Source: Methylobacterium sp. PvR107 (GTDB taxonomy: Bacteria > Pseudomonadota > Alphaproteobacteria > Rhizobiales > Beijerinckiaceae). Taken from it: a stretch of DNA of 64,000 nucleotides. The stretch covers positions 5,173,501 through 5,237,500 of the forward strand of contig NZ_JAFIBW010000001.1 in the NCBI RefSeq assembly GCF_017833295.1, written 5' to 3'. Position 1 is the stretch's first letter. Every line of letters begins with the position of its first letter. The translations under genes were made by a program, and so were the position numbers. Of this stretch, positions 33,240 to 42,063 are shown piece by piece. The notes under the pieces were generated by a model, which saw only the letters and a list, made by a program, of their open reading frames with translations, had not been told where the DNA came from and did not search any database.

Positions 33240-35441
33240 ATGTCGTTCCTGACTGTCGATATGGCGAACCGGGTCCCGGCCCGGGCCTCCGCCGCCCCCG
33301 CGGGGCCGGACCGCCGCGGCACGCTCGCCGCGCCCCTGACGCGGATCTGGCGGCGCCGCTATCTGTTCGCGGCGGTGTTCACGCTCGTCCTCGCCCTGGC
33401 GGCGACCGCCCTGATGATCATCCAGCCGCAATACGTCGCGACCGGCTCGGTCATCGTTGCGGAGGCCGAGCCCGGCGCCCACAACGCCTCGATGGCCTGG
33501 ATCCAGAAGCTCGGCGATCCGGCCGACATCGAGAGCCAGATCCTGGTGATCCGTTCGCCGCGGCTGCTGCGGCTCGCCATCGACAGCGGCCTGCCCGCAG
33601 CGGTGATGGACGAGTGCCGCTATGTCGCCACGCGGGGTCGGCCGGAGGAGATCTCGGAGTCGAAGCAGGCGGCGTGCACGACGCTGACGAGCAATCACGA
33701 CGCGCTGGTCGAGTATCTGCTCAAGCGCTACACGGTCACCAGCTCCGGACGCTCGCGCATCATCACCATCGCCTACAGGTCGCCTTTGCCCGAAGTGGCG
33801 AAGACGATGGCCAATGCGCTCATCAACGCGTTCCTCGAGGATCAGCGCGAGGCGCAGGCCTCGAGCCGCAAGGCCGCGTCGGACTGGCTGCACACCGAGA
33901 TCACGCAGCTCGACGCGTCGATCCGCGGGGACGAGACGCGGATCCAGACCTATCGGCGCCGCAAGGGCCTGCTGAAGGGGTCGAGCGCTCCGATCAGCGC
34001 CGAGCGGCTCACCAGCATCAGCCAGCAGCTCAACGCCGCCGAGGCCGCCAAGGCCGACGCCGCCGCGCGTCTCGGCGAGATCGAGAGCCGCGGCGGACGC
34101 GGCGCCGAGAGCGCCCCGGCGGTCCTGGCCAGCCAGACCGTCATCGCCCTCAAGCAGCAGCTCAGCACCGTCAGCGCGCAGCTCTCCAACCAGAGCACGC
34201 TGCTCGGCGCGAACCATCCGGCGATCCGGGCGCTCGTGACCGAGCAGACCAGCCTGCGCGAGCGCATCGAGCAGGAAATCACCAATGTCGCGCGGGGCCT
34301 GCGCAAGTCCTACGAGGCCTCGAACGCCCTCGCTAAGTCGCTGCGCGCCCAGCTGGACACCGCCAAGACCGAGGCCGCCGCCGCCATGGACGACGAGGCC
34401 TCGATCGAGGGCATGGTGCGCAACGCGGAGATCAAGCGCACCCGCTACGCCGACTTGGTGAAGCGGGCGGGCGAGCTGGAGACCGAGCGGCGCATCCTCA
34501 CGGGAAGCACGCGGCTGGTCAGCCTGGCCGAACTGCCTCAGGAGCCGTCCTCGCCCAAGGCCGTGCCTTTCGTGGCGGGCGGAATCGTGCTCGCGGGCGT
34601 CCTGGCCGCGGCCGCGGCGCTGCTGCGCGACTCCACCGACCAGCGGGTCCGCACGCCGTCCCAGATCCTGGCCGGCACCGGCGCTCCGGTCTTCGCCCAG
34701 CTGCCGTACCTGGAAGCCCCGGGCCTCGTCGGCCGCTTCTCCGACCGGCACCGGGAGCTTCAGCTCGCCGAGGCCCTGGACCGGGCGCGGGTCGAGCCGC
34801 TGATGCAGAACGTCCTGCGCAACCTGCACGCACATCTGATGCTTGCCGGCGGGAGCGAATCCCGGGTCGTGCTCGTGACCTCGTCGAAGCCCCGCGAAGG
34901 CAAGTCGTTCACGGCCTTCGCCCTGGCCGGCATCGGCTCGACCGGCGGGCGCCGCGTGCTGGTGGTCGAGTGCGACCTGCGCCGGCCGAACTTCGAGGCG
35001 TCGCTCGGGCTCGGACGCGGGCCGGGGCTCGGCGGGATCCTGCGCGGTGAGATCGACCCGGCCGAGGCCGTCGTCTCGGCCGGCGCCTTCGACGTCATCC
35101 CGGCCGGAACGCCCACCCCGGATTCCACCGAGCTGCTGATGAGCGCCCGGATGACCGACTTCCTGCGCTGGAGCCGTCGCTACGATCTCGTCCTCCTCGA
35201 CAGCCCGCCGACCAGCCTGCTGATGGACGCCGCGATGCTCGCCCGTCACGTGGACGGCGTGCTCTGCTGCACCCGCTACGGCCACTCGCAGCTGTCCGAC
35301 ACCGTCGAGACCGTGGCGAACCTGCGTCAGGCTGGCGGACACGTGCTCGGTATCGCCATGACCATGGTGAATCCCGGCCGGCAGATGACCTACGACGCGA
35401 TGCCGCTCCCGGAACCCCGCCACGCCGGGGCCGCCCGATGA
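33240..35441 (+). CDS. Polysaccharide co-polymerase/bacterial tyrosine kinase fusion (Wzz-BY-kinase)
   Basis: This 733-residue inner-membrane protein controls chain length in Wzy-dependent polysaccharide synthesis. A first transmembrane helix (about 42-62), a long periplasmic coiled-coil region and a second helix (about 445-465) make the Wzz part. The cytoplasmic kinase part has Walker A SSKPREGKS (548-556), Walker A' VLVVECDLRRP (573-583 region) and Walker B LVLLDSPP (about 648-655). The C-terminal Tyr cluster used for autophosphorylation is missing; the last 25 residues have one Tyr (MTYDAM). It may work as an ATPase co-polymerase without Tyr phosphorylation. The next gene overlaps its stop by 4 bp. 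Confidence 0.92.
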   Translation: MSFLTVDMANRVPARASAAPAGPDRRGTLAAPLTRIWRRRYLFAAVFTLVLALAATALMIIQPQYVATGSVIVAEAEPGAHNASMAWIQKLGDPADIESQILVIRSPRLLRLAIDSGLPAAVMDECRYVATRGRPEEISESKQAACTTLTSNHDALVEYLLKRYTVTSSGRSRIITIAYRSPLPEVAKTMANALINAFLEDQREAQASSRKAASDWLHTEITQLDASIRGDETRIQTYRRRKGLLKGSSAPISAERLTSISQQLNAAEAAKADAAARLGEIESRGGRGAESAPAVLASQTVIALKQQLSTVSAQLSNQSTLLGANHPAIRALVTEQTSLRERIEQEITNVARGLRKSYEASNALAKSLRAQLDTAKTEAAAAMDDEASIEGMVRNAEIKRTRYADLVKRAGELETERRILTGSTRLVSLAELPQEPSSPKAVPFVAGGIVLAGVLAAAAALLRDSTDQRVRTPSQILAGTGAPVFAQLPYLEAPGLVGRFSDRHRELQLAEALDRARVEPLMQNVLRNLHAHLMLAGGSESRVVLVTSSKPREGKSFTAFALAGIGSTGGRRVLVVECDLRRPNFEASLGLGRGPGLGGILRGEIDPAEAVVSAGAFDVIPAGTPTPDSTELLMSARMTDFLRWSRRYDLVLLDSPPTSLLMDAAMLARHVDGVLCCTRYGHSQLSDTVETVANLRQAGGHVLGIAMTMVNPGRQMTYDAMPLPEPRHAGAAR

Positions 35442-36664
35442 CGGGTTCCTGTCCCGCGGACGGGCTCCCGGAGCACGGCACCGCGCCCGGCGCGTGGGTC
35501 GCCGGGCCCGGACGCAGCACCCGCCCGCGCGTCCTGTTCGTGAGCCACACCGCCACGATGTCGGGGGCGGAGCTGGTCCTGCGCGACGCCGTGCGCTCCT
35601 GGACGGACGCCAAGGCGTTCCTGTTCGAGGACGGCGCGTTGGGTGAGGCCCTGCGCGATCTGGGTCTCGAGACGCGGGTCGCTCGTCGCGGAGCCGGTCT
35701 CTCGAGCCTGCGCCGCGACGCATCCCCGGTGCGGGCGCTGCCCGTGCTGAAGCGGCTGGCAGCCATCGCGGTCGAGATCTTCGGCGCGACGCGCGATTGC
35801 GACGTGGTCTACGCCAACTCGCAGAAGGCCTTCCTGCTCTCGGCGCTGCCCGCGCGCTTGGCCGGCCGCCCGCTCATCTGGCACCTGCACGACATCCTCG
35901 ACGGCGCCCATTTCGGCCGAATCCAGCGGGCCGTACAGGTGCGCCTCGCCAACGCCTGCGCGGCCCGGGTCATCGTCCCCTCCCGCGCAGCGGCGGACGC
36001 CTTCGTGCGCGCCGGCGGGCGGCGCTCCCGGGTCACGATCGTGCCGAACGGCCTCGATCTCGACCTGGACCCGCGCGGGCCGACCGCGCTGCGCGCGGAA
36101 CTCTGCCTGCCCGCGGGACCGCTCGTCGGCGTGTTCAGCCGCCTCGCGCCCTGGAAGGGGCAGGACGTCGTCATCGACGCCCTGGCGGCGCTTCCGGGCG
36201 TCCGCTGCATCGTGGTGGGCACGGCTCTGTTCGGCGAGGATGCCTATGCGGCGGAACTTCGCGCGCGCGTCGCGGCGCTGGGCCTCTCGGACCGCGTGCT
36301 GTTCCTCGGCCAACGGGCCGACGTTCCCCGCCTGATGCAGGCGGTCGACGCGGTCGTGCACCCGTCGGTGGATCCCGAGCCGTTCGGCCGGACCCTCGTC
36401 GAGGCGATGCTCGCCGGCGTGCCGGTGATCGCCACCGACGCGGGCGCCTCCGCGGAGATCCTGGACAACGGCGCGGCCGGCATCCTCGTCCCGCCCCGGC
36501 GGCCCGATCGCCTCGCCGCAGCGCTCGCCGACCTGTTCGAAGATCCGGACGCTGCGGCCACGCGCACCCGACTGGCCCGCACGCGGGCGCTGTCCCACTT
36601 CGGGGCCGCCGCCATGCAGCGCGACCTCGCGAAGCTGATTCTTCAGGTTTCTGCCCGACCCTGA
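35438..36664 (+). CDS. Glycosyltransferase, GT4 family
   Basis: This 408-residue GT-B enzyme begins with a poorly conserved 30-residue leader before RPRVLFVSHTATMSGAELVL. The donor-binding half shows VGVFSRLAPWKGQDVVIDAL, RVLFLGQRADVPRLMQAVDA and PEPFGRTLVEAMLAGVPVIA with the E-x7-E motif. It is coupled to the upstream Wzz-kinase gene by an ATGA overlap, so this start is firm. It is one of five GT4-like enzymes in the operon, each likely adding one residue to the repeat unit. The specific sugar and linkage cannot be read. Confidence 0.9.
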   Translation: MTGSCPADGLPEHGTAPGAWVAGPGRSTRPRVLFVSHTATMSGAELVLRDAVRSWTDAKAFLFEDGALGEALRDLGLETRVARRGAGLSSLRRDASPVRALPVLKRLAAIAVEIFGATRDCDVVYANSQKAFLLSALPARLAGRPLIWHLHDILDGAHFGRIQRAVQVRLANACAARVIVPSRAAADAFVRAGGRRSRVTIVPNGLDLDLDPRGPTALRAELCLPAGPLVGVFSRLAPWKGQDVVIDALAALPGVRCIVVGTALFGEDAYAAELRARVAALGLSDRVLFLGQRADVPRLMQAVDAVVHPSVDPEPFGRTLVEAMLAGVPVIATDAGASAEILDNGAAGILVPPRRPDRLAAALADLFEDPDAAATRTRLARTRALSHFGAAAMQRDLAKLILQVSARP

Positions 36665-36708
36665 CGGGCGGGCCATCCTTCTCTCACGACCGAGTCGCCA
36701 GAGCCGCC

Positions 36709-37845
36709 ATGCCGCGCGTCCTCGTGAACATGCCCAGCCAGTTCGCCAGCCGGCCGTCGGGCGTCGCGCTCGTCGCCTTCCGGGTCATCGCCGGGCTGGT
36801 CGCGCGCGGCACCTTCGAAATCGTGCTCCGCTCGCCCTGGAGTCGCGACCAGTTGCCCCCGGCGATCCGGGACAGGGTTGCGGTCGTCACGGTGCCGCGC
36901 CCGCGCATCATGCTGCTCGACGTCCTGCGCCAGGCCGTCACGGTTCCGGCGCTCTGCCGCGCCCGCGGCATCGACGTGGTGTTGAACGCCGATCCCTACG
37001 GCGCCGCGTTCGGCGCGCGGGCGCGGGTCAGCGTCGTTCACGACCTCTATTTCCGCACGATGCCCGACCGGATCGGCTCGCGCGAGGCGCTCACGACCGA
37101 TCCGATCTTCCGCCTCGTCCTCGGCAATAGCGCCCGGGTGATCGCCGTCTCGGAGACGACCCGGCGCGACCTCGGGCGCTGCTACCCCTCGCTCGCCGGC
37201 CGGACCGACGCCGTGCCCTCCGCGCCGATGCTCGACCCGGCGATTGTGGATGCGGCCACCGATATCCCCGCGGGACCGTTCGTACTCGCGGTCGGGAACG
37301 CGCTCTACAACAAGAACTTCGCGACGCTGGCCCGGGCCGTGGCGGCGCTCGGGCGGGCGGATATCCGCATCGTCCACGTCGGCGAGGACCCGGACGAGAC
37401 GATCGCCGCCGCCCTCGACGGCGCCCCGGTGGCGCTGACGCGCCTGTCCCGGATCGGCGAGGGCCGGCTGGCCGCCCTCTACCGGGACGCCCTTTGCCTG
37501 TGCGTGCCGTCCTTCGCGGAGGGCTTCTGTCTGCCGGTCCTGGAGGCGCAGGCGCTCGGCTGCCCGGTGATCTGCTCGGACCGGTCGGCGACCCCGGAGA
37601 TCGCGGGCGCGGGTGCGCTGACCTTCGACCCGGCCGATCCCGCGGCACTCACCCGATGCCTGTGCCGTCTGCTCGACGAGCCCGGCCTGCGCGACACGCT
37701 GATCGCGCGCGGGCACGACAATGTCCGGCTCTACAGCTGGGCCGAGACCGCCCGGCGCTACGAGGCCGTGCTCCTCGATGCCCTCGCGGAAGCCAGTCGC
37801 GCGACGCCCGCCCGGGAGGTGCCGCATGCGCATCCTGCACCTTAG
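36709..37845 (+). CDS. Glycosyltransferase, GT4-like
   Basis: This 378-residue protein opens MPRVLVNMPSQFASRPSGVA and has a GT-B C-domain with FVLAVGNALYNKNFATLARAV and PSFAEGFCLPVLEAQALGCPVICSD. The NKNF element and the E-x7-E variant (EGFCLPVLE) match GT4 members of the mannosyltransferase type. ATG 36709 was chosen as the first Met before the conserved strand; the ribosome site is weak. It lies 44 bp after the previous gene and its end overlaps the next start by 20 bp. Cytoplasmic assembly of the lipid-linked repeat is the expected role. Confidence 0.87.
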   Translation: MPRVLVNMPSQFASRPSGVALVAFRVIAGLVARGTFEIVLRSPWSRDQLPPAIRDRVAVVTVPRPRIMLLDVLRQAVTVPALCRARGIDVVLNADPYGAAFGARARVSVVHDLYFRTMPDRIGSREALTTDPIFRLVLGNSARVIAVSETTRRDLGRCYPSLAGRTDAVPSAPMLDPAIVDAATDIPAGPFVLAVGNALYNKNFATLARAVAALGRADIRIVHVGEDPDETIAAALDGAPVALTRLSRIGEGRLAALYRDALCLCVPSFAEGFCLPVLEAQALGCPVICSDRSATPEIAGAGALTFDPADPAALTRCLCRLLDEPGLRDTLIARGHDNVRLYSWAETARRYEAVLLDALAEASRATPAREVPHAHPAP

Positions 37846-39073
37846 CTCGCTCTACCCACCCGAGCAGGTCGGCGGCGCCGAGCTGATGGTCGAGACGCTC
37901 GCCCGCACGCAGGCCGGCCTCGGCCACGCCGTGGCGGTCGCCTGCGCGTCCCGGCAGGTCGAAGCGCCGGTCCGTCAGGACGGCGTCGCGGTTTACCGGA
38001 TGGGCTACGGGACGCCGTTCCACATCCTCGACTGGCCGCAGCGCGGACGCCTCGACCGGCTCCGCTACAAGCTCGCCGCGCAGTGGAACCGGCACAGCCT
38101 CGTCCAGCTCAGCCAAGCGGTGCGGGATTTCGAGCCCGATCTGGTGAACACCCACTCGCTCTCGGAACTGCCCCCGGCGGTCTGGCCCCTGCTCCGACGG
38201 CTCGGCGTGCCGGTGGTGCACACGCTGCACGACTTCACCAGCCTCTGCACCAACGGCGCGATGACCCGCCACGGCCAGGCCTGCGCGGGGCAGCATCTCA
38301 AGTGCCGGCTCTACGCGGAGCCGCACCGCCGGTGCCAGCGCGCGGTCTCGGCCGTCGCGACCGTCGGCGCGGATCTCCTGGCCCGCCATCGCGCCGCCGG
38401 CTTCTTCGACGCGGTCCCGGCGGATCTCCAGCGGGTGATCTGGAACCCGATCGAGCCGGGCTTGCCCGCGAACCGTCGGCCCCGGGCGCCCGGTGCGCCG
38501 GTCACCTTCGGCTTCCTCGGGCGCATCGAGGCCAGCAAAGGCGCCGACATCCTGTTCGACGCCTGCCGGCTGCTCCCGGCACAGGGATGGCGCCTCGCCG
38601 TCGCCGGGCGCGCCGTGGACGGGCTCGACCGCTATCGCGCCCCGACGGAAGGTCTGCCGGTGTCCTTCCTGGGCCACGCGGAGCGCGATGCCTTCCTCGA
38701 CGGGGTGGATTGCCTCGTCGTCCCACCGATTTGGCCCGAACCCTTCGGCCGAACGGTGGCGGAGGCCTACGGGCGCGGCGTGCCGGTGATCGGGACCGCC
38801 ATCGGCGGCATCGGCGAGCAGATCGGACCGGGTCCCTGGCTCGTCCCGCCCGGCGACGCTCCCGCGCTCGCGGCCGCGATGGCCCGGATCATCGCGGAGC
38901 CCGCCTGCCTCGCCGACGGTCTGGCGCGAGCCGCCGTCATCCGCGACGGCACCGACCCGGCCAGAGTGGCGGCCGCCTACCTCGACCTCTACGCCGCCGC
39001 CCGCGCCGCCACCCAGTCAGCCACGGTCCTGGCCTCTTCCGGCCGCCCGCAACTCAGCGAGTTCCGCCCATGA
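37826..39073 (+). CDS. Glycosyltransferase, GT4 family (tandem paralogue 1)
   Basis: This 415-residue enzyme begins MRILHLSSLYPPEQVGGAEL and has a strong GGGAGG ribosome site within the preceding gene. Cys-rich positions (FTSLCTNGAM, QHLKCRLYAEPHRRCQ) and VTFGFLGRIEASKGADILFDA are shared with the next gene product, so the two arose by tandem duplication. PEPFGRTVAEAYGRGVPVIG carries the donor-binding Glu pair. The 20-bp overlap upstream and ATGA overlap downstream show translational coupling. The duplication suggests two similar sugars or linkages in the repeat unit. Confidence 0.9.
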   Translation: MRILHLSSLYPPEQVGGAELMVETLARTQAGLGHAVAVACASRQVEAPVRQDGVAVYRMGYGTPFHILDWPQRGRLDRLRYKLAAQWNRHSLVQLSQAVRDFEPDLVNTHSLSELPPAVWPLLRRLGVPVVHTLHDFTSLCTNGAMTRHGQACAGQHLKCRLYAEPHRRCQRAVSAVATVGADLLARHRAAGFFDAVPADLQRVIWNPIEPGLPANRRPRAPGAPVTFGFLGRIEASKGADILFDACRLLPAQGWRLAVAGRAVDGLDRYRAPTEGLPVSFLGHAERDAFLDGVDCLVVPPIWPEPFGRTVAEAYGRGVPVIGTAIGGIGEQIGPGPWLVPPGDAPALAAAMARIIAEPACLADGLARAAVIRDGTDPARVAAAYLDLYAAARAATQSATVLASSGRPQLSEFRP

Positions 39074-40407
39074 CGGCCTCCTCCCTGGCACCGGCCTTCG
39101 CACGCAGCCTGCTGGACAGGGGCCACGCCTCCGCCTCCGGCGCAGCGGTCGATGGCACCACGCATCGCGCCGTTACGGGACCGCTCCGGATCCTGCATCT
39201 GAGCGCCCTCTATCCGCCCTACATCGTCGGCGGCGCCGAGCGCTCGGTGGAGCACCTCGCCGAGGAGCTGGCAGCGGCCGGCCACAGCGTGGCGGCGGCC
39301 TGCATCGCCCGGGAGCCGGAGCCCAAGGCCGTACGCGGCGGCGTCACGGTTTACCGGATGGCGCACCACAACGATTTCTGGCTGGAGGACTGGCCCAAGG
39401 CGAGCCGGGTCGGCCGCGCCTGGGCGAAGCTCAAGCAGCAGTGGAACTTCGCGGTCGCGGCCGAGTTCGGGCGGGTCCTGGACGATTTCCGGCCCGACAT
39501 CGTCAACACGCATTCGCTCCTCGACGTCTCGACCCTGGTCTGGCGCGAGGCCGCCAAGCGCGGGATCCCGATCGTCCACACGGTCTGCGAGTACGACCTG
39601 ATCTGCGGCAACGCCGCGATGTTCCGGAACGGCAAGCCGTGCGACCGGTGGCACCTCGGCTGCAAGGTGGTCAATGCCGGCAAGCAGATCACCAATCGCT
39701 CCGTGGACGCGGTCGTCAGCGTCGGCACCGAGATCCTCAAGACCCATGCCGATCACGGGCTGTTCACGCACCTCGCGCCGGAGCGCCGCCGGGTGATCTT
39801 CTATTCCTGCACGGTCCCGGACGGCGATGCCGAGGCACGGCGCCGCATCGACCGGTCGGCGCAGCCGATGACCTTCGGCTATCTCGGCCGGATCAACGTC
39901 GAGAAGGGGGTCGGCACGCTGATCGACGCCTTCCGCCGGATCGGGCCCGGCAACTGGCGCTGCCTCGTGGCCGGCCACGCCATGGACGACTCGATCGAGC
40001 GCTTCAAGGCACAGGCCGCCGGCCTGCCGATCGAGTTCGTCGGCTGGGCGAAGCCGGCCGATTTCCTGAGCGCGCTCGACGTGCTGGTCGTGCCCTCGTT
40101 CTGGGCCGAGCCGTCCCCGCGGACGATCTACGAGGCCTACACGATGGGCGTGCCGGTCATCGGTGCCGCCTCGGGCGGGATCCCCGAGCTGATCGGCGAG
40201 GACAATGCCGATTGGTTGTTCACACCGGGGGACGATGCCGATCTGGCGGCGCGGCTGCAGGCCGTGATGGCACGGGGCCGCGGCGACCTCCCGGACGAGC
40301 GCGCGTTCCAGCACGTCATCCGCGAGTCGACCTCGGAGCGCGTCGCCGAGAAGTACCTCGACCTCTACGCCGAACTCGTCGCCGAGCGCCGGGCGGCTCG
40401 TTCGTGA
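39070..40407 (+). CDS. Glycosyltransferase, GT4 family (tandem paralogue 2)
   Basis: This 445-residue enzyme has a 35-residue N-terminal extension before LRILHLSALYPPYIVGGAER, which aligns with the start of the preceding protein. Shared landmarks are VYRMAH..., DFRPDIVNTHSLLDVSTLVW, the CGNAAMFRNGKPCDRWHLGC Cys region, and TFGYLGRINVEKGVGTLIDA. The donor motif is AEPSPRTIYEAYTMGVPVIG. Its start overlaps the previous stop (ATGA) and its own stop overlaps the next GTG start (GTGA). The Cys pairs near the acceptor side recur in both paralogues and may bind metal or form a structural disulfide-like site. Confidence 0.9.
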   Translation: MTASSLAPAFARSLLDRGHASASGAAVDGTTHRAVTGPLRILHLSALYPPYIVGGAERSVEHLAEELAAAGHSVAAACIAREPEPKAVRGGVTVYRMAHHNDFWLEDWPKASRVGRAWAKLKQQWNFAVAAEFGRVLDDFRPDIVNTHSLLDVSTLVWREAAKRGIPIVHTVCEYDLICGNAAMFRNGKPCDRWHLGCKVVNAGKQITNRSVDAVVSVGTEILKTHADHGLFTHLAPERRRVIFYSCTVPDGDAEARRRIDRSAQPMTFGYLGRINVEKGVGTLIDAFRRIGPGNWRCLVAGHAMDDSIERFKAQAAGLPIEFVGWAKPADFLSALDVLVVPSFWAEPSPRTIYEAYTMGVPVIGAASGGIPELIGEDNADWLFTPGDDADLAARLQAVMARGRGDLPDERAFQHVIRESTSERVAEKYLDLYAELVAERRAARS

Positions 40408-41921
40408 GCGCCGGCGCACCGGTTCTGACCGAGGCCGCGGCGGCCGCAGATGCCTCCGAGAACATCGCGGGCCTCGGCGCCGGTGCCGACGTGACCGGCC
40501 GCTCCTTCGACGCGGCCCGCTGGGTGGCGCTCGCCTCCGTTGGCAACGTCGTCCTGAGTTTCGGGGTATTCCTCGTGCTCGCGCGCCTGATCGGGCCGGC
40601 GGAATTCGGCATGGTGGCGATCGCCGCCGTGTTCATCGACATCCTGCAGATCGTCGCCCGGTGCGGACTGCCGGACGCGGTGGTGCAGCGGGCCGATTGC
40701 GACGAGGATTTCGCCGCCACCGCCTTCTGGGTCATGCTCGCGGCGGGCGGCCTGTGCATGGCGGCGCTGGTCGTCCTGTCTGGGCCGATCGCCTGGATCT
40801 TCGACCTGCCGGAACTGCGCCCGGTCCTGTGCGCGCTCTCGGCCTGCTTCGTGATCACCGCCGCGGGGGCCATCCACGAGGCCCGCCTGCAGCGCAGCTT
40901 CGGCTTCCGCAAGCTCGCCCTGCGCGCCCTCGGCGCCAACATCCTGGGTGGCGCGGCCGCCCTGTCGCTGGCCTTGGCCGGGTACGGCGTCTGGAGCCTC
41001 GTGATCCAGCGCCTCGTGGCCGCCACAGCGACGACGCTCCTGACCTGGGCGGCGTCCCGCTGGATCCCGGCACGCCGGGTGAACGTCGCGGCCGCGCGCG
41101 CGCAGATCGCCTTCGGCTCGCGGGTGTTCTGCACCTATCTCCTGCTGGTGGTATCGATCCGCAGCCAGGAGGTGGTCGCCGCCTATTTCCTCTCAGCGAC
41201 CGATGTCGGCTATCTGCGCCTCGCCTGGCGCTGCATCGACCTCGTCAGCCAGGTCGCGGTCATCCCCCTGACCACGGTCGGCCTGACCACCTATGCCCGG
41301 CTTCAGGACCGGCCGGCGGAGCTCGCGACGGCCTTCTACGGCTTCACCGCGGCCTCCGCCTTCGTGGCGGTGCCGGCCCTGTTCGGCATGGCGGCCGTCG
41401 CCCCGACACTGATCCCGTTCCTGTTCGGCGATCAGTGGCACGAGGCCGCCCCGGTGCTGCGGATGCTGGCGCTCCTCGCGCCCGAATTCGTCGCGACCTC
41501 GATGCTCTGGATGATCTTCACGGCGCTCGGACGCAACGGAACGGCGCTGCGGCTCGCGGGGGCCCAGTTCGGCCTTGGCGCGCTCGCCTCCGTCGCGACG
41601 GCCCCCTTCGGTCTCGCGGCGCTGGCGATCGGGCATGTGGCGCGGGCCTACCTGTTCTCGCCCGCCATCGTGATCGGCGCGGGGCGCTTCGTGCCGGTGA
41701 GCAACCGGCATCTCGCCCGGGTGCTCCTGCCGGTCACGGCCTGCGCGACGGCGATGGCGGGCTTCGTCCTTGTGGTCCAGGCCCCGATCCACGCCGCCCT
41801 CGGCGACCGGCTCGGCCTGTTCGCGGCCGTCGCAATCGGCGTCCTGGCCTACGCGGCGTTGGCCCAGACTTTCATGCGGGACACGGTCCGCAGCGCTGTC
41901 GGCTTCTTCATGCGCCGTTGA
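40404..41921 (+). CDS. Polysaccharide flippase, Wzx/oligosaccharide-flippase family
   Basis: This 505-residue membrane protein has about 12-14 hydrophobic segments. It starts at GTG 40404, overlapping the upstream stop (GTGA); no ATG in frame would keep the whole conserved N-terminal half. ARWVALASVGNVVLSFGVFLVLARLIGPAEFG is the classic opening of the MOP-superfamily flippases, followed by DAVVQRADCDEDFAATAFWV. It would move the lipid-linked repeat unit to the periplasm, for polymerisation by the downstream Wzy-like protein under control of the Wzz-kinase. Confidence 0.9.
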   Translation: MSAGAPVLTEAAAAADASENIAGLGAGADVTGRSFDAARWVALASVGNVVLSFGVFLVLARLIGPAEFGMVAIAAVFIDILQIVARCGLPDAVVQRADCDEDFAATAFWVMLAAGGLCMAALVVLSGPIAWIFDLPELRPVLCALSACFVITAAGAIHEARLQRSFGFRKLALRALGANILGGAAALSLALAGYGVWSLVIQRLVAATATTLLTWAASRWIPARRVNVAAARAQIAFGSRVFCTYLLLVVSIRSQEVVAAYFLSATDVGYLRLAWRCIDLVSQVAVIPLTTVGLTTYARLQDRPAELATAFYGFTAASAFVAVPALFGMAAVAPTLIPFLFGDQWHEAAPVLRMLALLAPEFVATSMLWMIFTALGRNGTALRLAGAQFGLGALASVATAPFGLAALAIGHVARAYLFSPAIVIGAGRFVPVSNRHLARVLLPVTACATAMAGFVLVVQAPIHAALGDRLGLFAAVAIGVLAYAALAQTFMRDTVRSAVGFFMRR

Positions 41922-42063
41922 GCCTGATCTGCACGCTCCGCCAACCTTTATCGGCGAGACTGTGCGTGCAGGGCCGCCATCGGCCGGTCCGGGTTGCGGA
42001 GACTTCCGCCTCGCCCGGCGCCGGCCCTCGGCGGCGCATCGCGCGTTCGGACGGTTCGGAACG

